Virus record (IMG/VR): IMGVR_UViG_3300045049_000291
Location: 1-47,890 of that record
DNA length: 47,890 bases
Reading direction: 5' to 3' (one strand)
DNA from: a virus
Shown here one piece after another: positions 14,173 through 20,746 of this stretch (position 1 is the first letter of the stretch; each line of letters begins with the position of its first letter). Both the position numbers and the translations under genes were made by a program. The notes under the pieces were generated by a model that was not told the origin of the DNA, made no database searches, and saw nothing but the letters and a program-made list of their open reading frames with translations.

Positions 14173-14207
14173 TTCGCACGTCGCGCTGTGATCAGCGCTT
14201 GAGATGA

Positions 14208-14250
14208 AGTATATCGTTTTGATCTATTTAAGCAAGCAAAATGATTTGCT
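14208..14250 (-). promoter_or_regulatory. Leftward early promoter with repressor operators (OL-like)
   Basis: On the minus strand TTGCTT (14235-14230), a 16-bp spacer and TATACT (14213-14208) form a sigma70-type promoter for the leftward operon. It is overlapped by TATATCGTTTTGATCTATT (plus strand, 14210-14228), which recurs with one change at 16876-16894. A second motif, the palindromic AGCAAAATGATTTGCT at 14235-14250, overlaps the -35 side. Its right part, AAATGATTTGCT, recurs at 16839-16850. Confidence 0.75.
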
Positions 14251-14308
14251 CATGGCTGACAAAAATTTCTATCGGCTGTTTGATGTTGATAGGCTAGGGC
14301 GCTTTAAC

Positions 14309-14336
14309 CAAAAAAATACCCGCCGGGGCGGGTATC
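14309..14336 (-). terminator. Intrinsic terminator of the three-gene MqsR/MqsA-like operon
   Basis: ATACCCGC and GCGGGTAT form an 8-bp stem with a 4-nt loop. On the minus strand a run of seven T follows. It ends transcripts coming from the operon at 14360-15776 before they reach the OL-like promoter. Confidence 0.88.
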
Positions 14337-14359
14337 TTTGCTGGCTGAAGGGAATCGAC

Positions 14360-14713
14360 CTATGCGAGGCTCTGGACTTCATCAACCTTCTTGGCGAATT
14401 GAGTGCTCATAGCCTCTGCTGCAGCCTTAAGCCCCTTGCCGCCGTCTTCTGTTGCACTTGCCAGTGCCTTCGCACAGAAGTCGAGGAGAGCTCCGGTAGG
14501 CATTACGAGTTGCAGCACAGCGGTCCGGTGCTCAACCTTGGTTCGCGGGTCGGAACCCGGGCTAGGAGGAGGTACCCTGTGCAGCAGAATTTTCGAATAT
14601 GGGTAGCCGACCGCCAGAGTTGTGACGCCCTCGATGAAAACCTCCGAGAGCACGTCAGGGTACTCGATCGTGAATTTGGCGCCGTTGGCATCGACCTCCA
14701 TCAGCTTCGTCAT
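14360..14713 (-). CDS. Third gene of the MqsR/MqsA-like operon, DUF3467-like or unknown
   Basis: A 117-residue protein, MTKLMEVDANGAKFTIEYPD.... Two beta segments (VFIEGVTTLAVGYPYSKILL and HRTAVLQLVMPTGALLDFCA) with a final helix recall the YSN...FxLDF...RVxLxPxxA pattern of DUF3467-type proteins. That assignment is by eye and weak. It starts in a 4-bp overlap with the antitoxin-like gene, so the three genes are one translational unit, and it is followed by a strong terminator. MqsRA-like pairs sometimes have a third SecB-like chaperone gene, and whether this is one cannot be told here. Confidence 0.6.
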   Translation of the reverse strand: MTKLMEVDANGAKFTIEYPDVLSEVFIEGVTTLAVGYPYSKILLHRVPPPSPGSDPRTKVEHRTAVLQLVMPTGALLDFCAKALASATEDGGKGLKAAAEAMSTQFAKKVDEVQSLA

Positions 14714-15354
14714 CGTCTTTTCTCCTGAATGCCGTTACTTACCGGGGTGCTGCCCAAGTACATTGTTCCCGTTACGCCAGTGGATGGATGGAGCACGGTC
14801 AGTGCCATATGAAGATGCTCCGGATTGAACCCCGTGGGCCATACCACTCCTGCCGAACGTTCGCGCGTCGCCGGCTTCGATGCCGCAGCAAGCTCGACCT
14901 CACAATGTTCGGCCAACAGCGGGATAGCCTTGTCATCGTGGCATGCAAGGAAGAGAAGCCGGGCCGTCGGGGCTGCAGGCACCACCTCGCCATTTTCGTA
15001 CTTGCTGAACGCAGTCGGACCGACACCAAATATTTTCCCGGCCTTGCCCTGTGTTAGTTTCCAGCTGGCTCGCATTTTCTTGAGTTCCGCGCGCGAAGGC
15101 GCGCCGAGGGCTCGTAGCTTCGCGTCGTTTATCTCGAGGGCATTGCACTTCGCAGCTTCCGCCGGTGTGCGAATGGCCATGCAGTGATCGCATTCGAGGT
15201 AACGCTTTTGGTACTGCTCCTCGCGACCAGCAAACTCAAGTACGGCGGGCCGCATCTTTTGCTGCAAGTGCCCTCTGCCGCATACGTCGCATAGATGCGT
15301 CTCATGCGCTGGGCCGCTGCCGCTAATCCGGCCCTGTCTATCTGGTTTCATCAT
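14710..15354 (-). CDS. MqsA/YgiT-like protein: zinc finger plus HTH (antitoxin-like)
   Basis: A 214-residue protein. An N-terminal zinc finger has two CxxC pairs (HLCDVCGRG near residue 23 and LECDHC near 55). An XRE-type HTH follows at about 90-140: KMRASWKLTQGKAGKIFGVG, then AFSKYENGEVVP, the typical MqsA signature. MqsA proteins neutralise MqsR RNases and repress their own operon. The start at 15354 overlaps the toxin-like stop (ATGA). An extra C-terminal 70 residues are not typical of E. coli MqsA (131 aa). Confidence 0.75.
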   Translation of the reverse strand: MMKPDRQGRISGSGPAHETHLCDVCGRGHLQQKMRPAVLEFAGREEQYQKRYLECDHCMAIRTPAEAAKCNALEINDAKLRALGAPSRAELKKMRASWKLTQGKAGKIFGVGPTAFSKYENGEVVPAAPTARLLFLACHDDKAIPLLAEHCEVELAAASKPATRERSAGVVWPTGFNPEHLHMALTVLHPSTGVTGTMYLGSTPVSNGIQEKRR

Positions 15355-15776
15355 CGCTCCGGGTGACATTGGATAACCGTCACAACGGTCTGTGTGGTAG
15401 GGCATACACCGAATTTAAGGTACGACCTAAACCGGTCTGCCCCCTGGCGCAAAGGTACGATGTACACATCGCAAGGTACCCACCCGACATATACGCCTCT
15501 ATTCGCTTTGCACCATTCGCTTTTCCAAAAATGGCCCTTTTTTCCCAGGGGGCCCGCCTTCGCAAGCGAGAAGATCATCTTCACGTCTTCTTCAGACCAA
15601 CCATTTCTGTCGAGCAAATCCACGCAAGAGTGAGTGCCGATCGAGATCGCACTGGCAGCCGCGATAAGCTTCTTTGCCGTGGCGAGGTCATAGAGGCAGG
15701 TGTGGGCCGGTGGTTGCGCGATGTCCCGCGACGCACCATCAGCTGGCGGCGACCCCGGATCGAAATTTACCACCAA
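15351..15776 (-). CDS. MqsR-like putative toxin
   Basis: A 141-residue protein starting at TTG 15776. The pattern YDLATAKKLIAAASAI, NGWSEEDVKMIFSLAK, FWKSEWCKANRG, VYVGWVPCDVYIVPLR follows the order of MqsR RNase elements: a helix, the LG-DVL helix, the FYKSM-like and Q-DVY-like regions, and the final strand DVLIVSFK. The match is by eye and the residues differ substantially. Position (toxin before MqsA-like gene, ATGA overlap) supports it. MqsR cleaves mRNA at GCU/GCA in known cases. It lies between the repressor gene and OL-like promoter, the place of rexAB in lambda. Confidence 0.5.
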   Translation of the reverse strand: MVVNFDPGSPPADGASRDIAQPPAHTCLYDLATAKKLIAAASAISIGTHSCVDLLDRNGWSEEDVKMIFSLAKAGPLGKKGHFWKSEWCKANRGVYVGWVPCDVYIVPLRQGADRFRSYLKFGVCPTTQTVVTVIQCHPER

Positions 15777-15830
15777 GGTAAGTGTCTGTATAGTGCTGAT
15801 TGCCCACTCCTGCTCACGGTTTGGGTTCTA

Positions 15831-16823
15831 TCAGTCGGGGCGCCACAATGACGCGCGCGTTCTGGCTGCGACATAGTGCATGTGCTCGATCTCCTCTTCG
15901 TAGAGTGAGATGGGGGGGTGCGCCTCGTTCACGGAGACCAGGTGGACCCTCCCGGCTCGCTTGTACAAGAACGTCTTGATCATGACGCGGCCATCCTTCG
16001 ACTTCACGAGTACATCATCTCCTGGCTCGATAGGGTGCGCGGGCTCGATGACGGCATATTCCCCGTCTCGGATCCGAGGGCGCATAGAGTCTCCGACGCA
16101 GCGAATGGCGTAAGCGTGCGGGTCACGCGACGGAACGTCGATGTATCCGTCCCCGTGTCCAACCGGGTACTCAATTTCGGACCAGTGTCCGTCGTCACCG
16201 AGCTGCGCCATGCCTACCACCGGGATTCGCTTCCAATCTGAGATTTGTATCGGCCTGAATTCATCGTTGTACCGGACTGCGACGCCTGGCTCACCCTTGC
16301 CTTTCAGGAGCCAGACAATGTTGACGCCATACGTATTTTGAATGGCTACAGCGTGCTCGAGTCCAAGGTCCGGCCCCGCGCCGGCAAGCCACTGCGACGC
16401 GATCTCCGCGCCGACACCTGCCACGCCAGCAAGCGTCTCAGCTGTGATCGACATAGGCGAAAGCGCAGCTTTCAGCCGCTGCGGAGATGTGAGACGCGCC
16501 GGATCTAGGTTACCGCCCTCGGTCGATGACGATTGCCCGATCTCGACCGCCATCTGTCCGTATATCGGCCCATCAGCTCTGCGGGTTGTGTGGTCGAGGT
16601 CCAGCCAGCCGAGCGGGCGCTCGTAGGCGGCCTCTATTCGGCGGGCGAGTGCGTCCCCAATGTTGCGCGTTGGGTTCGGGCCGATCGTTTGATTGACCTG
16701 CTGCGTACTGCTGCCGATCTTGCGCGCGAACTCAGCCGGCCCGTCTGTCGCCAGCGAGCGCGCGTTTTCCCGGCGAATTTCCTTGACGGTCTTCATGGCC
16801 GGGATCGTCTTCGAATCAATCAT
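15831..16823 (-). CDS. CI-like prophage repressor with two HTH segments and S24 peptidase domain
   Basis: A 330-residue protein if started at 16823. Two predicted helix-turn-helix regions occur in series: ENARSLATDGPAEFARKIG and onward (residues about 18-75), and SPMSITAETLAGVAGVGAEI onward (about 125-185, ending WLLKGKGEP). Then comes a LexA/CI S24 domain with VPVVGMAQLGDDG, the nucleophile in VGDSM (Ser about 246) and the base in RVMIK (Lys about 283), a spacing of 37 as in LexA. No clear Ala-Gly cleavage dipeptide is seen just before the domain. No good ribosome binding site exists. A -10-like TAGCAC ends about 10 nt before this ATG, so a nearly leaderless mRNA is possible. An alternative start is 16796. 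Confidence 0.87.
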   Translation of the reverse strand: MIDSKTIPAMKTVKEIRRENARSLATDGPAEFARKIGSSTQQVNQTIGPNPTRNIGDALARRIEAAYERPLGWLDLDHTTRRADGPIYGQMAVEIGQSSSTEGGNLDPARLTSPQRLKAALSPMSITAETLAGVAGVGAEIASQWLAGAGPDLGLEHAVAIQNTYGVNIVWLLKGKGEPGVAVRYNDEFRPIQISDWKRIPVVGMAQLGDDGHWSEIEYPVGHGDGYIDVPSRDPHAYAIRCVGDSMRPRIRDGEYAVIEPAHPIEPGDDVLVKSKDGRVMIKTFLYKRAGRVHLVSVNEAHPPISLYEEEIEHMHYVAARTRASLWRPD

Positions 16824-16896
16824 TTTGATCAACGTGCTAAATGATTTGCTGTGACAGAGCAAAAAGCTTGATTGATATATCGTTTTGATTTATTCT
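16819..16896. promoter_or_regulatory. Divergent repressor/Cro promoter region with operators (OR-like)
   Basis: Rightward promoter: TTGATT (16868-16873), 17 bp, TATTCT (16891-16896). The operator TATATCGTTTTGATTTATT (16876-16894) sits in its spacer and over its -10 and matches the OL-like copy at 18 of 19 bases. AAATGATTTGCT is at 16839-16850, and a related ATCATTTTGATCAA at 16819-16832 covers the repressor start. Leftward: TTGCTC and a weak TAGCAC at 17-bp spacing would drive the repressor gene. Confidence 0.7.
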
Positions 16897-16923
16897 GACC
16901 TCACCGACAACTTGTGAGGCCGC

Positions 16924-17199
16924 ATGGATCTCCGAACGTTCTTCCAGACCACGAAGCCTGCTGACCGCGAAGAGTTCGCGAGCGCGGTCGGAGCGAAGGT
17001 CGACTACCTGTATCTGTGTTCCCGCGGCACCCGGAAGCCTGGGCCGGAGCTGTGCAAGCGCATTGTCGCGCATGACGCGCGATTCACTCTTGCAGAGCTT
17101 CGTCCCGACATTTGGGGTGTCGAAATCGAAGGGTACGCCGCCTCTGACGACACTCAACCTCCAGTAGGTGGCCGCAGCGAATTCAAGGAGGGCTCCTGA
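16924..17199 (+). CDS. Cro/YdaS-like HTH regulator
   Basis: A 91-residue protein starting MDLRTFFQTTKPADREEFAS. It has the YdaS/Cro-type HTH (FASAVGAKVDYLYLCSRGTRKPGPELCKRI, residues about 18-47), a fold with little else around it. GTGAGG lies before the ATG. It is the first gene on the rightward early promoter, divergent from the CI-like gene, which is the position of cro. It would bind the shared operators to favour lytic growth. The C-terminal tail is low-complexity. Confidence 0.82.
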   Translation: MDLRTFFQTTKPADREEFASAVGAKVDYLYLCSRGTRKPGPELCKRIVAHDARFTLAELRPDIWGVEIEGYAASDDTQPPVGGRSEFKEGS

Positions 17200-17200
17200 T

Positions 17201-17593
17201 ATGAAAAGGCTGTACGGGCGATTTGTTCTTTGGCTGATCCAGCCAGCGCTCGACGAGGAATCGAGGCGCCGATCCGTGGAGGCTGACAAGAGCTGGAAGG
17301 CGCAGCTGGATAAGCTGTTCCCTGATCGAGAGGCTGCCGCCGCTAGATTGTGGTGGAACTCGATCGATGGCATCGCAGACAAGTCTCGCGAACTGTTTAT
17401 TCCACCGTGCCGATCTGACGGTCCGCTCGACGAAAGATCATCTCTCGAAGCTTTTGCCCGTACTCCGCTGCTGCGGCTTCTTCGATCCTGGTTCGACCGG
17501 ACGCTGTCGACTCTTCGATTGCATCGCGCAAGCGAACATCGAACTGGTCCAGAAGGCGTTCGCAGTCCGGGTGCGTCTGAATCATCGACTTGA
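17201..17593 (+). CDS. Hypothetical early protein, C-terminal part overlaps a convergent gene
   Basis: A 130-residue frame starting MKRLYGRFVLWLIQPALDEE, with AAGGAGG upstream and two bases after the Cro-like stop. The first 75 residues look like a genuine helical protein (hydrophobic start, then RRRSVEADKSWKAQLDKLF). The last 55 are antisense to the convergent gene at 17397-17678 and are Arg/Ser/Leu-rich with little character. In the lambda layout this is the cII position, but no HTH is seen. Either a real short protein has had its end replaced, or the frame is longer than the true coding part. Confidence 0.5.
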   Translation: MKRLYGRFVLWLIQPALDEESRRRSVEADKSWKAQLDKLFPDREAAAARLWWNSIDGIADKSRELFIPPCRSDGPLDERSSLEAFARTPLLRLLRSWFDRTLSTLRLHRASEHRTGPEGVRSPGASESST

Positions 17594-17678
17594 TGACGGC
17601 GTCGACGACGCGAAACAACCCGAACAGTGTGTCGATCTCCCATTCCGGGTTTCGCTTGGTCGGATCTTCGATTTTCAT
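17397..17678 (-). CDS. Hypothetical protein convergent with the early right operon
   Basis: A 93-residue protein starting MKIEDPTKRNPEWEIDTLFG at the ATG preceded by GGGG, with a normal-looking amphipathic helical composition (LFRVVDAVIKSMIQTHPDCE, LLDQFDVRLRDAIEE). It runs against the rightward operon and overlaps the end of the plus-strand frame by 197 bp. Its amino-acid composition looks more protein-like than the plus-strand frame in the overlap. It might be a separately promoted lysogenic gene. The function is unknown. Confidence 0.55.
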   Translation of the reverse strand: MKIEDPTKRNPEWEIDTLFGLFRVVDAVIKSMIQTHPDCERLLDQFDVRLRDAIEESTASGRTRIEEAAAAEYGQKLREMIFRRADRQIGTVE

Positions 17679-17782
17679 GAGTGCCCCGATTGTTGATGGG
17701 TTGAACGTGTGGAGGCGCAATTCTGACACGGTCGCGGGTGCTCACCAGTTTCGCAATTTCAACGTAAGTAGAGGAGGAGGAA

Positions 17783-18007
17783 ATGTCACGTCGTACCGAG
17801 TACCGCAACGAGCTGAAAACGCGCGTTCCGGATGAGATCGTTGAGGCGCTGAGGGCGTGGAAAGCGCTCCACGGTGTCCAGCACGATTCATCGGCAGTTG
17901 AACGCATTTTGCGGCTCCATTTGTTTGGCTCGATTGGAAGTTTGCCTGCGGATCTGATCGACCGCAGTGCCTACGCGGTCCACTCTGGGACGCGGGTGGC
18001 GGCATGA
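17783..18007 (+). CDS. Ribbon-helix-helix-like small DNA-binding protein
   Basis: A 74-residue protein with GAGGAGGAGG ahead of its ATG. Residues about 10-50 (ELKTRVPDEIVEALRAWKAL, then DSSAVERILRLHLFG) follow the Arc/MetJ ribbon-helix-helix pattern: a beta strand with alternating residues, helix A, turn, helix B. Such dimers repress phage promoters. It overlaps the following gene by 4 bp, so the two are made together. Confidence 0.65.
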   Translation: MSRRTEYRNELKTRVPDEIVEALRAWKALHGVQHDSSAVERILRLHLFGSIGSLPADLIDRSAYAVHSGTRVAA

Positions 18008-18210
18008 CGCAAAGCAAGACCAGCCTCGTAGTAGAGCTTCCTGCACCGGAGGCGGCTGATCTGGCAGTGCGTGCGGCGTCAGAGGGGGTTTCGACGCCTG
18101 AATACCTCGGCTACCACGTGTTGCGCAGCGCTTACGGCGCGCTGCATCCGCTCGTGGCCGCATTCGAATCACGTCCCAAAGAGGGACATGAGGGGACAGA
18201 AGACAAATAG
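18004..18210 (+). CDS. Small RHH-like protein
   Basis: A 68-residue protein. TSLVVELPAPEAADLAVRAA followed by GVSTPEYLGYHVLRSAYG again resembles a strand-helix-helix (ribbon-helix-helix) unit, like the gene before it. It starts inside an ATGA overlap. The two tandem RHH-like proteins may form a pair (paralogs or heterodimer). The acidic/basic tail (RPKEGHEGTEDK) is probably disordered. Confidence 0.55.
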   Translation: MTQSKTSLVVELPAPEAADLAVRAASEGVSTPEYLGYHVLRSAYGALHPLVAAFESRPKEGHEGTEDK

Positions 18211-18328
18211 GCGGATGCAGTTCCGCCGCTCCTGATTGTCGACCGGCAACACGAGCCGCTTCGTGCGCGAGGCCGCTCATGTTGAGGGTTAGGACTACTA
18301 AACGGGCACCGCCCGTCCAGGAGCAAAA

Positions 18329-18667
18329 ATGAACCACGCTTCGACGGGTGCCGCGCTGCACCCTGACTTTTTCAGCCCCCGCACGGGGCGACGCGTCGCT
18401 GCAACTCAGCAGGACGCTATCCACAGCATGCCGGCGCGCGAACTTTGCGCGAAACAGCGGATGGTGCTCGACGCGATTGAGCACGCCGGCAGCCCTCTCA
18501 CGCGAGAGGACATCGCCACAAACACGAACCTCAAGCTGTCGAGCGTCTGCGGTCGCGTTCGCGAACTGCTGGACGCAGGTCGTCTCGTGGTCGTTGGTGG
18601 GCGCAAAGACACGGCCACCGGCCGCGAACAGCAGCTGCTCGGCATCCCGGCGTGCCCCGCGGCGTAA
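18329..18667 (+). CDS. Winged-HTH regulatory protein
   Basis: A 112-residue protein. Residues about 40-105 form a winged HTH: CAKQRMVLDAIEHAGSPLTR, EDIATNTNLKLSSVCGRVRE, LLDAGRLVVVGG, then wing residues. This resembles MarR-like/phage HTH modules that open or close DNA-processing operons. The 118-bp gap before it has no recognisable gene. A ParB-like gene follows 26 bp later. Confidence 0.65.
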   Translation: MNHASTGAALHPDFFSPRTGRRVAATQQDAIHSMPARELCAKQRMVLDAIEHAGSPLTREDIATNTNLKLSSVCGRVRELLDAGRLVVVGGRKDTATGREQQLLGIPACPAA

Positions 18668-18693
18668 CACGTCCGCCCGACAAGGAATCCGCA

Positions 18694-19500
18694 ATGGCAA
18701 AAAATTCCATCGACGCATACGGCGCCGAGGGGAAGAGCAATGTGCTCTTCTTCGATCCGGACAAGCTGACGCTCGTCACGGACCCGGTGCATTTCCTCTA
18801 CGACGAGCGCGTGCACTGGCCCGTCGACGAGAGCATGGTTCGGAACATCATGCACCAAGGCATCCTGCAGGCGATCGAGGTCACGAAGGACCCCGAGACC
18901 GGCGAGGTTCAGGTCGTGACAGGGCGCCAGCGTGTGAAGGCCGCCCGAGAGGCGAATCGGCGCTTGCTCGAGCGCGGCAGTGACCCGGTCCAGGTCCCGG
19001 CCACTGTGCGTCGCGTCGATCGGAAGGACCGCGAGTCGGTTCTTTCGGACGCCGTTGCGAGCGAGAACGCCATTCGGCAGCAGGAGACCCCGCTTACGAC
19101 CGCGGCGAAGATGGCGCGCCAACTGCAACGTCGCAGCGAGGAAACGGTCGCCATCCTCTTCGGCTGCAACGTGCAGACCGTCCGCGCTACGGTCGCGCTG
19201 CTCGACTGCTGCGACGCGGTGCAGAAGGCCGTCGAGTCGGGAAAGATCAGCGTCACGCATGCGCGGAAACTCGCGAAACTGGAGCCGGCCGAGCAGCGCG
19301 CGAAGGTCGCAGAGCTCGTTGAGGCTGGCGAGGGTAAGGCCGGGCATGAACGCTCGCGCGCGCAACGCGCAGTGATCGACGGCGGCAAGCCGCGGATGAA
19401 GTCGCGCGCGCAGGTCGAGAAGGCCCTCATCGAGGCGACGGGCGAGCGTGCTGACGCGCTGCGCTGGGTCCTCGGTATGACGGAGGGCGCTGCTCAATGA
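18694..19500 (+). CDS. ParB/Spo0J-like protein
   Basis: A 268-residue protein starting MAKNSIDAYGAEGKSNVLFF at the ATG behind CAAGGAAT. The N-terminal ParB domain is seen at about residues 25-130 (PVDESMVRNIMHQGILQAIE, VVTGRQRVKAAREANRR, where G-R-Q-R matches the CTP-binding box). A helical HTH region follows (TTAAKMARQLQRRSEETVAI, VQTVRATVALLDCCDAVQ, KISVTHARKLAKL). No ParA partner is nearby. In phages such proteins may act in DNA partition, transcription or nuclease roles. It overlaps the next gene by 4 bp. Confidence 0.82.
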   Translation: MAKNSIDAYGAEGKSNVLFFDPDKLTLVTDPVHFLYDERVHWPVDESMVRNIMHQGILQAIEVTKDPETGEVQVVTGRQRVKAAREANRRLLERGSDPVQVPATVRRVDRKDRESVLSDAVASENAIRQQETPLTTAAKMARQLQRRSEETVAILFGCNVQTVRATVALLDCCDAVQKAVESGKISVTHARKLAKLEPAEQRAKVAELVEAGEGKAGHERSRAQRAVIDGGKPRMKSRAQVEKALIEATGERADALRWVLGMTEGAAQ

Positions 19501-19757
19501 GCTTCCACCTCGTGAATGTCGCATGGGAGAAGGACCTTCCGCACGCGCCGAAGATCGTCCTGCTTGCTCTGGCTCACTTCGCGCACCAGTCGACCGGCGA
19601 GTGCTTCCCGTCTATCCGCCTGCTGTCGGCCCGCTGCGGGCTTTCTGCCTCGTCGGTTCGATCGCAGATCCGCGCACTGGAGAAGGCTGGGATCGTCGAG
19701 ACCGAGCGTCAGGCGGACGGACCGGTGTACCGAGTGAAGCTGGGGGTGGCTGCTTGA
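19497..19757 (+). CDS. HTH protein of the replication module (small)
   Basis: An 86-residue protein, almost entirely one winged HTH of the phage replication-protein type (HTH_36-like): PHAPKIVLLALAHFAHQSTG, CFPSIRLLSARCGLSASSVR, SQIRALEKAGIVETERQ. The same pattern is repeated in the N-terminus of the next protein (SVTQKAVLISLADNANDQGV, CWPSIPTIGKRC), so the two look like duplicates, one of which kept the C-terminal domain. Confidence 0.7.
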   Translation: MSFHLVNVAWEKDLPHAPKIVLLALAHFAHQSTGECFPSIRLLSARCGLSASSVRSQIRALEKAGIVETERQADGPVYRVKLGVAA

Positions 19758-19762
19758 GCACG

Positions 19763-20746
19763 ATGATCATGTCGGCGTGCTGGCCGCTCCAAGGCATGTC
19801 TGTGACGCAGAAGGCGGTGCTGATCTCGTTGGCCGACAACGCCAACGACCAGGGCGTCTGCTGGCCGTCGATTCCGACGATCGGCAAGCGCTGCTGCTTG
19901 TCCGATCGCGCCGTGCAGAACGCGATCAAGTGGCTCGAGCAGGCTGGCATCGTGACGGCGAACAGGAATAACGGACGCCACACAAGCTATACGCTGACCC
20001 CCGCACAATATTCACCCCCGCAGGATATTCACCCCCGCACCAAATGCACCGGTGCACCGGATGCACCCCAGCACGCCGTGCACCCCACCCCCGCATCTCG
20101 TGCGGGGGACCCCCGCACGGCGTGCACCACACCCCCGCACCAGGTGCCGTCTAACCGTAAAGAACCGTCAGAAGAACCGTCATTGAACCGTCAACCCGCG
20201 CGGCGTGCGCCGCGAGTTGCGTTGCATGGCGAACTGCGGTCGATCGAACTGCCCGACTGCATCGACCGCGAAGCATGGCTCGACTGGTGCGAACACCGCG
20301 AGGCGAAAGCGACGGCTGCTGGCAAAGCGGTGCCCTGGACGCACGCGGCAGGCCGCGTCTCGGTCAAGAAGCTGACGAAGATCCATGCCGACGGCGGCTC
20401 GGTGACGGCGGCGATCGAAGAGGCGGTATTCCGCGGCTGGACTGGGCTCTGGGAGGCCAACGAAGAGCCGGCAGCGAGCGGGAAGGCCGGTACCAGCGTG
20501 CCTAGCGACTGGTGGAAGACCTCGAGCGGTATCGAGGCCCGGGGCGCGCAGCTCGGCGTCAAGCCGATCGAGGGCGAGCCGTTCATGCGCTTCAAGGTGC
20601 GCGTCTTTAAGGCGGCCGGCGCAGGCGAATGGATCGAAGACCTGTTGCGCACCGTCTCGCGCGAGAGCGAAGAGCGCTACGAGCAGCTTTACGCCTACTT
20701 CAACGACATTCCGCGCGAACAGGTCGCGCAACAGGCGGCGGCATGA
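19763..20746 (+). CDS. Phage replication initiator-like protein (wHTH plus helicase-loader-like tail)
   Basis: A 327-residue protein if started at ATG 19763. A TTG at 19754 overlapping the previous stop is an alternative. The N-terminal winged HTH (about 15-80) is followed by a Pro/His-rich linker encoded by repeated CCCCCGCA motifs, then a C-terminal domain with DREAWLDWCEHREAKATAAG, WTHAAGRVSVKKLTKI and WTGLWEANE. This matches the DnaT/lambda-O-like class that recruits the host helicase. Its position between ParB-like and PAPS-reductase-like genes, and the internal repeats, suggest an origin inside the gene, as in lambda O. Confidence 0.75.
   Translation: MIMSACWPLQGMSVTQKAVLISLADNANDQGVCWPSIPTIGKRCCLSDRAVQNAIKWLEQAGIVTANRNNGRHTSYTLTPAQYSPPQDIHPRTKCTGAPDAPQHAVHPTPASRAGDPRTACTTPPHQVPSNRKEPSEEPSLNRQPARRAPRVALHGELRSIELPDCIDREAWLDWCEHREAKATAAGKAVPWTHAAGRVSVKKLTKIHADGGSVTAAIEEAVFRGWTGLWEANEEPAASGKAGTSVPSDWWKTSSGIEARGAQLGVKPIEGEPFMRFKVRVFKAAGAGEWIEDLLRTVSRESEERYEQLYAYFNDIPREQVAQQAAA
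19998..20139. repeat. Iteron-like cluster of CCCCCGCA (candidate replication origin)
   Basis: CCCCCGCA occurs at 19998, 20015, 20032, 20088, 20110 and 20132, and inverted (TGCGGGGG) at 20101. Spacings are 17, 17, 56, 22 and 22 bp. The first three share a longer 17-bp unit with ATATTC between copies. The cluster lies inside the replication gene in its linker, as the lambda origin lies inside O. Confidence 0.65.

Noticed and set aside
20101-20117. Palindrome TGCGGGGGACCCCCGCA as a terminator
   Set aside because: It lies inside the replication gene and lacks a T run. It is better explained as a pair of opposed iteron-like motifs.
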